Translations under genes and position numbers: made by a program
In this document: positions 23,781 to 37,047 of the stretch, piece by piece
Layout of the letters: the number at the start of each line of letters is the position of its first letter
Position numbering within the stretch: position 1 is the stretch's first letter
Notes under the pieces: model-generated
The model's database searches: none
Told to the model about the DNA's origin: nothing
The model's input: the letters and a program-made list of their open reading frames with translations, nothing else
NCBI RefSeq assembly: GCF_032062135.1
Contig: NC_092859.1
Location: 127,779,391-127,843,390 of the forward strand
Length of the DNA stretch: 64,000 nt
DNA from: Pyxicephalus adspersus
Lineage: Eukaryota > Chordata > Amphibia > Anura > Pyxicephalidae
Reading direction: 5' to 3'

Positions 23781-26700
23781 TAGCCAGCCATATAAGCAAT
23801 CTCCTAACAAATACAGCTTATTACAGCAAATAAACTTTTCACATGTATTGTTTAGTGTTATAATAAACCCATCCTATAGTATATATTTAATAATATTATA
23901 GGACAATTACTTCTACTAGTTATGTCCATTAAAGTAGAGGGGAGACTCAAGACATCTTTCCTGCCACGACTGAATTTAGACTGCTAGGTAGTCCACACTC
24001 TAATTCAGTAAAGCAATGTAAAATGAAGTTATAGGTAATAATATTGACAAGAAAAAGACATTACAGTGCCTTACACCAGTTTATAGAAGTCACAATCACG
24101 AAGACTGCTGATTAGCTGTTATGCCTTACTGCACTTTACACATCCACATTTACCTTATTAAATAAAGGCCTTCAACTTTAATGGCTCCAAAAATTGCCAT
24201 TATATTATTGGTTTTACTGTCTATGAAGTGCACTTGGCTGAAAAGTGAAGTAAATGATTCCGAAAAGAACTCAATAGAACAGTAAGCTGTTGGATAAGGG
24301 TTAAGAATTTTAGAAGCATCTGTGAGCAGGAAATATGCAAGTTTATTTCAAGTTGCAGCTAGAAACAGACGGAAAGGTGTTTGATCTACTTTGGAGCTAA
24401 AAATAGAACCAATCTTTTTCATCTAATGACAATATTTCAGACAGACATACACTTCCATGCCGCAGAAGCCTAAGTAATTTACAATGTCCTTGAAATCGAC
24501 TTTCACGCTCAGGTGTTTCCTTAGTTCTAGTAAATTCACTTTGAAGCAATTTCTGCTATATAAACTGCTGAACTTTAAAGTATAATTGCTGTCTGGTCTA
24601 CTGGCTGTATATGATGCCATGCTTTGGTTTGTAGAGCACAACCTATTAGGACAGAAGTACTTGCATTCACAATAGGACAAATTTAGTGCATAATACTTAG
24701 CAACTACCCACTTATGCAAGTCTTTGTTATTTGTCAAGTAAGTGGCCTCTTGAAATCCCATGAAATGCAAAGAAGAATGTCTAAAAAAGGGCTCCAGGCA
24801 AACAGCTAAATACACAGTGGAAATATGCAAAAGTGATAGGTTTTACCTTCCCAAAGATTTGTATTTATGTCTTTTCAGTCCTGCAGTTTAAACAGCTTCA
24901 CCAAGCAGCATGATCAGGAGGATGACCTTACTTGCCTTTGCTGCAATTCAGCAAAGTTTGATTGCCTCACTGTCCCTGGTATGTTACCAGAGAGCAAATG
25001 AGCAGCAACTGTTTTCCCTCTGATCACTTTGCTCTCTTCTCACATTGTCACATGCAACATGTGCATGCAATACACCTGATTGGCTGCTAGTAATGCCCCC
25101 CAGATTTACAGTTTTATTGTTGCTGTATAGGAGGATAGAGCAGATTTTTAACCTCGAGACAAGGTGTTGCAAGTCAGATTGTAATCCCTTCCATCACAGG
25201 GTATCCTCGCCATACCTGCATTTTTCTTTGAGCTGCTCATGTGCAACATTCCCTAAACGTCTCTTTCTGCGTTTCCAGCTTTCTTTACAATGCTCTTATT
25301 TGTAGCCAGGGGAAAGAGATTGATGCGTCCATCATACCCCCCACCACACTAGCCCTTCAGCAGTGGGGAGGCATACAAAACTATGGACGAGGGCTATGGC
25401 CATACTTTCTGGGGCTTGTAGCCCCGATGAACTGGGGCCCTGCAAGTACAAGACCTGGTCACAATTGCAACATCTCATTTCTGTGCTCCATAGCAAGTGC
25501 TGTGGTTTCTATGATGCTTCCTTTGCCCCTGGCACCATGTTAATCAAAATACAGATACAAACAATGACACAGGATGAGGTAAGGACTCCACCCAAAACCG
25601 CTTACAATTTAAAAGGTGGGGGAAATTTGCACACAATTGGCTATGGCTATTGGCTATGAGTGCCTGTACTTTTCAAAGTATCATTGTTTTTAATGTTCAT
25701 TTACTAAATAATTGTTTTTGTAGCTACAACAACTATGAAAATAGTGAGTAAGATTCTATTTATCACAGGCATGACCCATGTTTCTCTATCACATGCTTCC
25801 TAACATTATACAAGTAATGCAGAAACCCTGTCATCTGGGGCCTTAAGTTGGTTACTTTTCAAATGGATCAATCAGCTTGCCTAATCCATCTGTGCTTGCA
25901 GAGACATACCATTAAATCCTAAACTGCTAAAAGCCCTTGAGGAATGGCAGCTCTTTGCTAAGTCCAAGGCCAGCCTGTTCACAACAGCCCTTTGTATGGC
26001 AAACAATTCCAAATACTCTAAATCAACCCAATGAAAAGTATTCTGTGTGCATTTATCATACTTAGTCACAGGAAAAACCCAATAAAGTACATATGGAGGA
26101 CTAAAGGATCATTGATCTCTGTGGAAATCAAAAGCCACAGACCATGCCAGAGTTCTTCTGGTATATAATAATAGCCTTTGTTTGGCTCACCTTTACAGTT
26201 TTAGGTAACTCAGCTAGAGACATATGCACACATGGAGGAAGAAGTATGACCTTTTACGTTTAACTTTTGCAGTTAATGAGCTCATGTATTCTGATAGCCA
26301 ACAAAGCATTTGCATATCAAATAGCTTTTATAGATTACACACTGCCATAAAAAGATTTTAGCAGGATACTTTGCTTACACAAACTGCTGTTTAAATTGTT
26401 GTTTTCAGTGTTATGTTAATTAGGCAAGAGATGCAACATGCAAGCAAGCCAATGGTCAAATCTTACATTTTTTTGACAATATATAATATCTAGTAATTAT
26501 AAGGTATTATTTATATGAACAATCTTTTTAAATATAGTTAGCAAATTACATAGGTTACTACATATGAGTGTGTACATTTCTGACACATACAACTAATGCA
26601 CTTGGGATGTAACCATTTCATTAATAAAGAGTTCACATTCCATGGCTGCTGTCTGATTTTATACTGTTGGAATTATTTTATTTTACAGGAAACCATGCAG

Positions 26701-29700
26701 TCTAGAGGGTACTAACTAGTTACCCAATAATGTGAATTTCTGAATAAAGCCTGACCCATTCCTAACTCTAGCCAATCCTCATCAGGGTTTTACTTTATCT
26801 ATTTATGTTGTGTATGGTGTCCAAATAATTTTCCAAGGGTTAGATGGACAAGAAGTAATAGATATTGTTTTATAATGAGGATAAAGATTGGAATACAACA
26901 CATTTTGTAATTGAAGTTAATAACCTTTGTGAAAGGTGTGTTGCTGTCTGTGTTTTCCTATCCTTGTTATATCAGTTCCACGCATTTCTTTTCCTGTCAC
27001 AAGGATAAAAAGTGAAGGGGAATCCCTCCAGTGTGGTTTCAGGCAGCAACAAAAGCCTGACAAAAATTCTGACACTTTTCCATGTGACTGCAGCTAAGCT
27101 TTAAAAAGACTAGTCACTTTGCATAATTAGGCCAAAGTGTCAGAGTCTTATTAAAACCCATTTCCAAACTACTTTTCCCTGCTTTTCTAAGCTTCTCCAC
27201 CATTTTATTACTCTGCAAAAAAATAATTATATTTTTGTATACATGGGTCAGAGATTACACTGCTCAAGATTAACATGTGAAGGTAAACATAAGTAGCTAA
27301 AGTGACTTTTTATTACATTTTGGTTTGCTATGATTTCATAGATTGTCAAAAAAAAATAAACAGGTGCAAATACTGTTGCATTAAAATGACAAGATTTCAG
27401 TGCTTTTAGAAGTATGAACATTTATAATTAGCTCAATAGGGCTGACTGCTGAGCTTAAAGGTTAAAAAAAAGGTCTCTTCCAGTTCCAGGTCCTCTTTTA
27501 CTTACTGTGGACCATTTCTAACAGCGATTTTAGAAGTGGCAAAGCAAAGAAACACATTCCAAGCTTGGCATTTCAGTCTCACAAATCCCCTAATCCTCTG
27601 TAAATTAAAAACCCTCTAAGTGCTATTGGGACTTGTAATATGAACTCCCATCTTGACACCAACAATAAATAGAGACTAGTCAAAGTAATTAATGTAAAAC
27701 AGCTTTCTTAACACAGAATGTTATAACCTACAGGTAGTTAGAGGATAATGCATCTATACAGTAGCTTCAAATGAATATTAATTATTCTTACAAAACAAAA
27801 GACTTTGTCAGCTTAGCTGTACAGTAATAGGGATGTGAGCAAATATCTGTGAGATTAAGCTTGTTTGTATAATACAAGGCAAAATACAAGAATGTAATGT
27901 AGGATTTCTAAAGAAAGTAAAGTTGTGGTTGGGATAGAAGCAGGTTGATTTTAAGGATACAGTGATTGAGACTTACATTTTACTAGCATGGGTAAATTTC
28001 ATTTTGTATTTACTGTAACCAAAAAAATCATAAAATATATTGTCAGAGGCTGTACTGTGCAATAATAGTCATATAAGGAACGGTATGGCATTGGGTCCAA
28101 CACATTGACGAAAACAGACCTTTATTGAATAAATAAAGTCTGACCTATGGCTTGATGAAGGCTTAGTCACCCCCTTCCTCTTTTGCAGTAGGCACTGTTC
28201 GCCTTAATAAAGCATAAAAATTACTTTTAACAGTACCAATCACTCCCCCAGTACTATCTCCAAGCCCATTTATAGATCAGTTGTCAAAGTAGGTTGCAAG
28301 CAATGGCATACTATGGGTCAAGCTGGGATCCCAAATGGGCCAAAAGTTAATAAATACACTTAGTCTTTAATCCACAGGTCCTAATGTAGTTCTTAGCTTG
28401 CATGATAACAGCTTTTTCATCAATGGATTATTGTAAAATACAAATATTCATTGCCCCCACATGTAATTAGGAAAGATGTTGGCATTTACTACCAGGGATT
28501 TGTTACTAGGTAGATATACTTACCACCGTATTTTTAGCACCAGTCCTCCAAGCTAAAGAAATGACTGTCTATCCACAGCGTCTACTTTTGGTTTGAAATG
28601 AGACTTATCTCTTTTTGTTGTCCTATGGGATCTAGAGCCAGAAGAAGACCTGGCAGCATAATTGGTTTAACAAAGCAGGCTGTGGTAACTAAAAATGCAT
28701 TCCAGGTATGGAGTTCTATTACCATTTTGACTGGTGGTAACAATAATTATCCTTATTTTAATGTATAGGAACAGTCATGTATTGCGGCTTATGCAGCAAG
28801 GTCTACACAGTACTTTTGGTTCCAACTGACATGTAGGACAGGAACAGCTCCTAGTTCACATTACCAACTGATCTATAGTATGTAGCTGGGATATTGATGT
28901 TATGCAAGATAGGGTGCCCAGATTAATATTTCTAAAAGTATTCTGTGCCTTCAAGCAAGGAATTTCCCATCAATTTATGCCAATTTTTCAAACATATTAT
29001 ATATGAGTATGCAGCCATGTATTCATATAACAGTTGCAGGTTCGGCTGCCAGCTTTTCTTTATATTGGTTGAGCTTTACTACTCATGCATGCAGCGTTGC
29101 AGAGTTGCTGAAAATAGCCCTTATGAAGCTGATGTCTTATCTTAATATCTGTCAAAAAGTTAAAGTATCTTATAAATTTAGTACAGTAACAAAAATATGC
29201 AAGAATATGCAGGTAAACGTCTGAAAGTTTATTTCGTATTGTTTAGGGTCACCACTGATAAAAAAAAAAAAAACTCTAAATACAGGCTCATAAAAAAGCA
29301 CTATACATACCTTGTACATTGTAAATGTTAAGTACAGAGCTTTTCTAAAAATCAACCATTGCCCAAAGTCTGATGGATTACTGCATTTAAAGTATTGCTC
29401 TGGCCAAAAATCCCAAATAAACAAGAAAATGTATAGCCTAAAAGGTAACAACCCAAAATCTAAAAATATTTTACCACTATTTTTCCGCTACTTGAATGTT
29501 CAGTACCGGATCAAATTCAAGTCTTTCCACCACTTGCGTTTACAAATACATTTTATGATGTAATAAAGATTGCATAGCTGCACAATTGGCTCCTTTTAAA
29601 AAACAGGGAATTTGGCATTTCTTCAAAGATTCCCTGGTAGGAATCACATGCCATTGAATACATGGACCTGGAAGATTTCCACAAAGGAATGTTTGAGGGA

Positions 29701-31988
29701 ATGTCAGATTCTCTGTTTTATAAATAGAGCCAAATGTGTGTATTTTCTTTTATCTAAGAAGAGCTCTTTATAAATAAAAAAAAAACGTGTACATGGTAAT
29801 GCAAATTAAACAGGGCATTTATCGATCTAGTATCTAGGACTTATTTATCCTTGTATTGTGTTACTGTATACCTATAGTGCATCTATAGCAAAACATTTTT
29901 GTTTTGTATTTTGGATAGCACAGGGAAGGATGAGAACCCGTCAGTTAATACTTTTGTTGGAGGCCTCATTAGAGAGAGTCCTTTACTTCCTGTCTGGTTA
30001 GAAGACAGTATCCCTTTGCCTCGTATTCCAGCTGCCTGGACACTATTTGACAATAATTGAATTGAATTGAACAGTAGAACTGGACTTTTTGGCTCTTAAC
30101 TTGAACAGCCAACAGCCACAGGAAGTAAATGGAAATATCTCTATTAGAGCCCCAAGAATGAAGTAACACATTACAGGAGTTCTAACCCTTTCCCATTTTA
30201 TCCAAACACTGCTTGATAACACAAATATCCAATCTGCCAATCACATGCCAGCAACGCAATGCATTCAGGTGATGTAGACATAAACAAACAACCAAACATC
30301 AAAATGAGGAAGAAAGGTGAAAAGTGAGTAAACATGACATGACATGGCTGTTTGTGTCAAGCTGGTTGGTCTGAGTATTTCAGAAAGTTCTGGCCTGCTG
30401 GAATTTTTATACACAACCATGTTTTCTACTGCAAATAGTCTGAAGAAAGAAAAATATTCAACGAGTTGCAGTTATCTGTTGAAAATGACTTGTTGTTGCA
30501 AGAGACGTAGTAGACTGGCCAGACTGATTTGAGGTTATAGAGGGGCAACAGTAACTCAAATAACCACATTATATAACTAAGGTATGCCACTACTTGTACT
30601 CAAACCCCTCAAACTTTGAAGCAGATGGACTAAGCAGCAGATCACACGGGATGTAACTCCTGTCAGCTAAGAAAATAAACCTTAGGATAAATTTTGCACA
30701 AGCTTACCAAAATTGGACAAAGAAGATTGGGTAACATTACCTGGTCTTATGAGTTTGGATTTCTGCTGCAACATTCCAATGGTAGGGCCAGAATTTGGTG
30801 ATAACAACATTGTATCAATGGTTCAGACTGGTGGTGGTGATATAGTGCTGTGTGTGATATTTTCTTGGCAGACTTTGGACATCTCAGTACCAACTGAACA
30901 TCAATGAAAAACAGTCTGACTTCATATTTTTTCTGACCATGTCCACCCCTTTACATTAAACATTTAACCATCACAGCAAACCAGAGAATGTAGATGATAA
31001 GTTCATAAGGTCACAACTTGAAGGATTTGGTTCAGGCTGGTGTTAACCTCTAACCAACCAAAGAACAGTAGCAATAGATTTAGACTTGAAAAGCTTCCAA
31101 ATGCACTGATTGCAGTTTTACATTAATTAAAATATGTTTTAGAGTCAATTCTGTCATTTAGCATCTCATTTAACAAACGTATGTAACCATAGTGATAGTG
31201 ACCCTTAAAATATTGCATTAATTAGACTATGTATAACAACAGTGTTTTTCTGCTCAGAATAATCTGTTCTATAAAAAGGTATGTTTTGATCATTCAAAAA
31301 TAAAGTTAAGGAACGTTAATGTAAAGTTAAAAGTAAACATGAGCCCAGATCATGCCTACTAATGTTTTCAGAATAGGCCATTAAAGAAATGTAAAACGAA
31401 CCCCCATTTATCTCCATATCAGTATGTATTCTGAAGAAATACTTTTAGGAGTTTACAAAAAGGCTGGTGGTGAGGTACAGTGTTTGGTATGGATGGCGGC
31501 ATGACTCCATGTTTGAGTTTTGAGAAAGGACCAACCACATGCAACTTTTTACATATGAGTGGTCATTTAGGAGAGTGGGCATACGTCTGTGGCCAGCACT
31601 AGCAGCTAGCTAAAGTCTAGTAAGTTTGTTTTAAAGCAGTTTTTTGGATTACAGATCTGGCCTACAGTATATAAATTAGCCCTGTTGTGTTTTTGCCCTA
31701 ATGAAAACAAAATACATAAATACATTCTAGTTACAAGCAGTGAAATAAGCATCATTTAAGCTCATTTATTTATTCTGCAGTGCAGTTTAGCATTAGCAAA
31801 TGTGTCCGTGGTTAATACTATGGCTGTCTCATCCTTTTAAGCAGAAAAAGTTTGCATGCTAAAACTTTTTAGAGTCTCCGGGCCTGATTTTGGAAGTATA
31901 TGCATCCCCATTTACACAGAGGCATGTGCAACCAGGTCTAACAGCTAAAGGTAAACTTGTATTTTCAAAATGGGATTGTCATTAAAAT

Positions 31989-32275
31989 GAATATTATTGT
32001 TTGTTTATATAACGATAAAATATTACTTAGCACTTTACAGAGTCTGTAGTCATGTCAAATTTGTGCCTTGGAGAAGCTCACAATATAATGTTCCCACCAC
32101 AGTCTCGGGCTACTTTCCTTACATAATCTGAACACTATGTTTAGAGGAAGCCAATTAACCTACTATGTTTTCTGTGATCTGATTGAAACCTCATGCAAAC
32201 ACAGGTAGAACATACAAATTCTATGCAGAGAGTGTCCCGCAAAAGAAAGATTGTTAACCACAAAGCCAAAAATTC
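31989..32275 (-). mobile_element. SINE, tRNA-like head with L2-type tail (copy 4, minus strand)
   Basis: Read on the minus strand, the head GGCTTTGTGGTTAACAATCT is followed by GACACTCTCTGCATAGAATT, TTCTACCTGTGTTTGCATGA, GTAGGTTAATTGGCTTCCTC, CATTATATTGTGAGC and the tail CTGTAAAGTGCTAAGTAATA, then GTTATATAAA. This gives most of the family's blocks in order, with moderate divergence from copies 1 and 2. Confidence 0.75.
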
Positions 32276-33025
32276 AAACAAAACAACACAGTAAACATAT
32301 GGCTAATGCACTAAAACATATAGTGTGCCAGGCATCACATGCTTTTCCATGACAGTTTAGTAGTCATGTACCTGGAAAGAGCCATAGTTAATGGTATAGA
32401 GAGATAGTGCAGGGCACATTACACACATGCATTAGCACTGGAAAGAGTGCACACTTCATTTTATACACTCCTGCCTGTTGCATGGTTGTATATTGATAAT
32501 AACTTTTAAATACATTCTATTACTATCAACATTGTATATGTTTTTTTGCAACTACCTAAAGATCATCTTCAACAACTAAACTCAGAAAAATTCTAGGGAA
32601 ATATGGTTAGAAATGATATGGTGGATAACTAAACGGATGGGCAGTACAACTATTGTCATATCCTATGGAGGAAGACGCAGCATGTTGCTTTCCACTCATC
32701 CTTCCTATCCCCCTGCCTTGGTCTTGTTCTTTTTAGTTTCTACTTTAAAGATTATCTTCTGTTAAAAAAAATCTGAAATATTTTAGAGAAATATGCTTGA
32801 AAAAAACAAGAAGAGGAATAAAGAAACTTTAATGCCATATATCAAACTAGACTAAAAATAGGAAATGGAATAAATTCCTCTTTTATCAAAATCTAATGCA
32901 ACTCAAAGCAGCCAGATTTTCTTAAAAATGAAATGGTTTCAATTCAGTCAACAAGGAACTTTAAAGCGATTAACACAACTGCCACAAATCATGTGGTTAC
33001 CAAACTCCCCTGTATAAGCACATTA

Positions 33026-33322
33026 GGCCTGATTTACTAAAGACTGGAGAAGATAGACCATTTTGGGTGAAACATGGTGATGCAGCAAACCTGGAATGAT
33101 TTTCTTCAAAACAGTTTGCTATTTAGTAAGTTATTTCAATCTTTGACCGGGTCATAGATAATAGTGAGAATAACTAAAAGTACAAGATCATTGCAGCTGT
33201 GCAATTACGGTTATCTATAAGAAAATTATTTTATTACAAAACTTTAATAAATAAAATACATTTCAGGTTTGCTGGATCACCATATTTCTCTTATGATGGT
33301 CTATCTTCTTCAGTTTTAATGA
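33026..33322. mobile_element. Palindromic MITE (copy 2, longer centre)
   Basis: The left arm GGCCTGATTTACTAAAGACT, then GGAGAAGATAGACCAT, ATGGTGATGCAGCAAACCTG, is mirrored on the right by CAGGTTTGCTGGATCACCAT, then ATGATGGTCTATCTTCTTCA. The outer sequence matches the element at 2351. About 140 bases of AT-rich sequence (about 33125-33263) separate the arms, absent from copy 1, so either this copy took an insertion or copy 1 lost its centre. Confidence 0.65.
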
Positions 33323-33518
33323 ACTTTCCCATATTTGGCCTATTGATAGTGATACATTTTTTCACTCAGTCACAGAAAGGGTAAATAATCATTTGTGATC
33401 TTCTTTAATCTTATGTATGTACAAGTGTCCTAAAAAATCAGAGAGAAGGCTGTTAGTGATCCACACTGTTTGATCTTTATTGCCTGAAAAATGTCATTAA
33501 TCCTGCTTTCATTCATTC

Positions 33519-33546
33519 TCTCCATCCATCCATCCATTCATCCATT
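33519..33546. repeat. (TCCA)n simple repeat
   Basis: A short run of CATC/TCCA tetranucleotides with one CATT variant. Confidence 0.85.
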
Positions 33547-35660
33547 CTCTTCATCCTTCTTCATAGCAAGAATCTGCTTGGCAGACAGTATAGTAAATGA
33601 GATCCATATTTTTATGGAAGGATCACTAACAACAGTATTGTGTACCTAGCATTAACTGCTAAAACAGCTTATCAAACTGATCACCTAAGGCCAAGGAAAA
33701 TAAAAAGAACAATACACATTTTATATTGACATTTAAAAGGATTATCACCAATACATATATATACATTCTTTACATATATCTGGTCCTCTCACTTTAAAAT
33801 GGTTTAGAGCTTTAGTGACTTAAAAAAGAAACATCAGACTGCACTTAATACAGTCTTCAGAATGAATGACATTATTCACCCGCAGGCTATATACAGTAAT
33901 TAGGTTATTTGCAATTAAATATTGAAAACTATAGACCAGTGAAATTCACTGAGAGCAGGGCACACAATTACAATGAATATATCTTTAATGGCATGATCAG
34001 ACTCTGAGGTTTAACATATGTCAAATTTATGTAAACCCCAACAATAAACTTATTTTATTTGCTCCCTTTTGATCTTTTAAATGCTGCACAATAAATTTAT
34101 TTATTTTCACACTCACAGTGTAAACATTTTACAATTAGAAGCTTTAGAAGCTTCAGCAACTAAGATAGACCGTCTTGGCTGGAGGACATTCAGTATCATC
34201 TAGGCCTTTCCTCTCCAACCTGACTGTCCCTGAACCCTCCCATTTATTATAGTTCAGTTCCATCTATCATGGAGGCTTAGAATTATACATGCGTATTATC
34301 TATGGAAATCAGCATGTCAATACAGTCCCTGAAAGAATGCCCACTCTTCCAGAATGATATTCACCAATCTAGGTATTTAGATATTTGCATAATTTCCCTC
34401 TAGAGCCAACTCACAGCTCACTTCAGTATTCTTGATCTATGTACTGACTTAGAGTGCCATGATCTTTTAAGGTACACCTTGTTAGTCACTTCTACTAGTC
34501 ACGATCTTCCTGCATTGCACAAAGAAACACAAAGATCCAGAGATGATGTCACTGGCTCTAAATTAAAGTATATAAAAAATAGAAAACTTTTATCTAAAAG
34601 GTTTATCAACATGAGGGGAAGATTGAAGAACCGGGAAAGGCAAATAAAATCAGATTTAACGTTGGCTTTAAAATGTGTCACTACTTTTTGCAATGTATTG
34701 TTTAATAAAATAAGTGTTTAAACACCTTATCAGGATTTTATTTCTAGCTGTATCCTAAATGGTTAGATTAATCTCTGTCTCAACAGGTAATTATGTCAGG
34801 AAAACAGAAAGTAGTCCAAAATATGAAAGTTCCCACAGAAATGACATCTGTTTCAGTGATAACTGTCTAAGCTAGGATTTTTTTCACACTTTAGAGAGAT
34901 ATTTTAATGAAGTAGCCCTGCCTCCCCTCTACACTAACCTAAATTTACACACCCTCCGCATCCATAATTACAATGATCTAAGCTCTGATGCCTGCATCTG
35001 TGTAGTACAGCCTTATTAACTTTTATATGACACACTATATTCTTGTATACCTTGTTGGGAAATGGAAAATAGAACTGAATAAGTCTGTAATGCACAGGTT
35101 TTTGCAGCATAGTGGTGCAGGTTGTAGACAGATGTCAGACTCAGTGCCTAGATCTTGGTAAGTCTTGGAAGTGAAGATTGCGTTGGTTTAGGTCAGTAGG
35201 GAAGAAGGGTGGTTTAGTGTACTTCATTTAAAGTATATGTATCCTTTAACTGTAGAATTAGTAAAAAGAAATCTCTCTGGTGGGACAAGAAAATTGTCAC
35301 AGGTTTTCTTAACCATTTCATGTTGATCTAACACTTTATTGCTGTCCTCCCCTGCTTAGTCTATGTGTTTATTCCATTTACACAGTCCCGTTCTGTGATA
35401 GCTTTTGAACTGTGCAGCTATAGCGAAATAGCATAACTCAATGGAAGTTCTTGATATTCGCTAACTAGACTTTCCTCCCAGCCAATCACTGAGCTCTTTT
35501 TTTGCTCCAATAAGCAAAAGGAACTTGATGGAGCTTTGCTGTCTCCGCATTGTGGCCAGACTTTGATGAAATGGACGGGCCACAAAGTGCACAGCACAGT
35601 ATAACAGAAAGCAAATAGTGATATTTGCTTTCTATATTTTAGAATTCATATCTCCACTTT

Positions 35661-35855
35661 AGACTTAAAAGTTTGTATTTACTCCTTTAAAGTAAATCAC
35701 ATTAAGTAGTATGAAAACATCATACCCAGGCTAAGATTACAGTTCACCTTATAAGTTACCTCTACCAAAGACTTAAAACTTCTGTATTTTACTCCCTTAA
35801 AGGAAATCACATAAAAGTGTGAATACATTATAACTAGGCAAATTCCAATTGACAT
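35661..35855 (+). repeat. Degenerate tandem duplication, 108-bp period
   Basis: Unit 1 begins AGACTTAAAAGTTTGTATTT at 35661; unit 2 begins AGACTTAAAACTTCTGTATT at 35769. Both continue ACTCC(T/C)TTAAAG(T/G)AAATCACAT, then a G(T/A)ATGAA or GTGAATA...CAT(C/T)ATA block and a CAGGCTAAGATTACAG or TAGGCAAATTCCAATTG block. The divergence indicates an old local duplication. Confidence 0.7.
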
Positions 35856-37037
35856 GATGTTCAAGATGAATATTTCCTCAATGGATTTTTTTCTGGTGTA
35901 ACCTCTGTGATGTATGAATACACTTGTGTGTATGAATGGGCTCATATAACATTCTTATAAAACAAACCAAGTGGCAGCACACAGGCATAAACCAGCTACA
36001 TAGGACAGATTCTTACTTTAAATGCCCTTACATGCAGTAAAAATTCCTGTATTGTATTTCAGGAAGATACATAAGTTTAAATAAACCCTAAAGCCTGGTC
36101 TTGGTGGGTTGTTTAGGATAGAATTAATTTTTTAAATGGACTTCACCCACACATTTTTCCAGTATACTACGAATATAAGTTATCTAATATAAGTTATCTG
36201 CTGATCCCTTTTTCTGACTACGGTATTTATTGTTGAGGAACAAGGATTCTGTCAAGGTGACAATTGTTATCAGACAAAAAGATTATGTTTATAATTTTTG
36301 TAATGGAATGAAACAAAAAATTATAATTGGTTGGTGGTAAAATAAAGTAATAGCTACTATCAAATAGTAAATAGAAGTGACCCACAGAAAGCAATTAAAT
36401 GTTACTTTGAAGACAATTGTTAGTTCAGAGAAAGATGATTTCTAATTGGTTACTGTGGGACTTAGACATCAGCATGCTTTGTTATTCAATAAAACCTTCA
36501 ACAGAAAACTTTTAAAAATAGTATGTTAAAAGCAATGATATCCTGGCTAGCACACATCATATAGTCTGACCTATTACAAATTTAATGGCCTCACATTTCG
36601 TGGATTTTTCCAATTACTATTGTACCCTGCTCAACTTGCACAGTGGAATTGTTAGCTATTGACGTGCAATGAGATAACCTGGAATAAATGCAAAACAATA
36701 TAATTTAAAGATAACAAGACTTATCCACAAAATGCTTTGAGACAAATGAACACCCTAGAATGATTTTGTAAATGTTATTTTGTTACAGCAGCACTAGTGC
36801 ATATCAATAGCTAGAACATTTTTGTAAGATATTGTAATTACAGGCACAATTCTAATAAACTTGCAGCTATTAATATTCATTATAAAATTATCATCACTTT
36901 AATAAAAAAAAAACAGAAGCAAATCATTTACTGTAAAGGAAATGCTTACTCTAAGTATACTATTTCTGGGTTAATTTCACAGTTACTAACTAATACAACA
37001 AAATTACAACAAAAACACACATTTCAAAGTAATGTTA

Positions 37038-37047
37038 GAGTACCTCC
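37038..37047 (-). other. UNC13C: Splice donor of the UNC13C first coding exon
   Basis: On the minus strand the exon ends GCAGGAG with 37044 as its last base, and the intron begins GTACTC (GT at 37043-37042). The split leaves one base of a codon, so the intron is phase 1. The reading frame carries on only six codons past this point to a TGA at 37026-37024. Protein similarity to mammalian UNC13C stops at the ILAG residues, exactly at the donor. Confidence 0.85.

Larger units (their letters stand above)
1..37043 (-). other. UNC13C: UNC13C intron after the first coding exon (continues beyond the window)
   Basis: This is non-coding sequence downstream, on the minus strand, of the UNC13C exon that ends at 37044. 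I looked through the minus-strand translations for the next UNC13C parts (the segment after the long N-terminus, C1 zinc finger, C2B, MUN domain) and recognised none, so the intron is at least 37 kb. Open frames here are short (mostly 60-135 codons), lack family motifs and fit chance expectation. Repeats inside are listed separately. In these stretches I see no gene and no clear repeat: 525-1288, 1436-2350, 2561-3830, 4061-5071, 6039-12477, 13380-15225, 15802-18586, 19089-20409, 20772-22185, 23781-31988, 33547-35660 and 35856-37037. They are plain AT-rich intronic DNA with poly-A/T runs (for example near 17668 and 21769). Confidence 0.8.

Noticed and set aside
24423..24830. 135-codon minus-strand frame, the second longest in the window
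   Set aside because: Cys/Tyr/Leu-rich composition without motifs, no matching splice context and no family resemblance to UNC13C or neighbours.
25320..25660. GC-richer block with overlapping plus-strand frames
   Set aside because: It may be a repeat or chance; the two overlapping frames are mutually exclusive and neither shows a domain.
28510..28700. Possible interspersed repeat around CAGAAGAAGACCTGGCAGCA
   Set aside because: It resembles sequence I vaguely recall from frogs, but there are no ends, second copy or structure in the window to support it.
37024..37043. Last six codons and stop of the long UNC13C frame
   Set aside because: They are intron read-through after the GT donor at 37043; family similarity stops at the donor.
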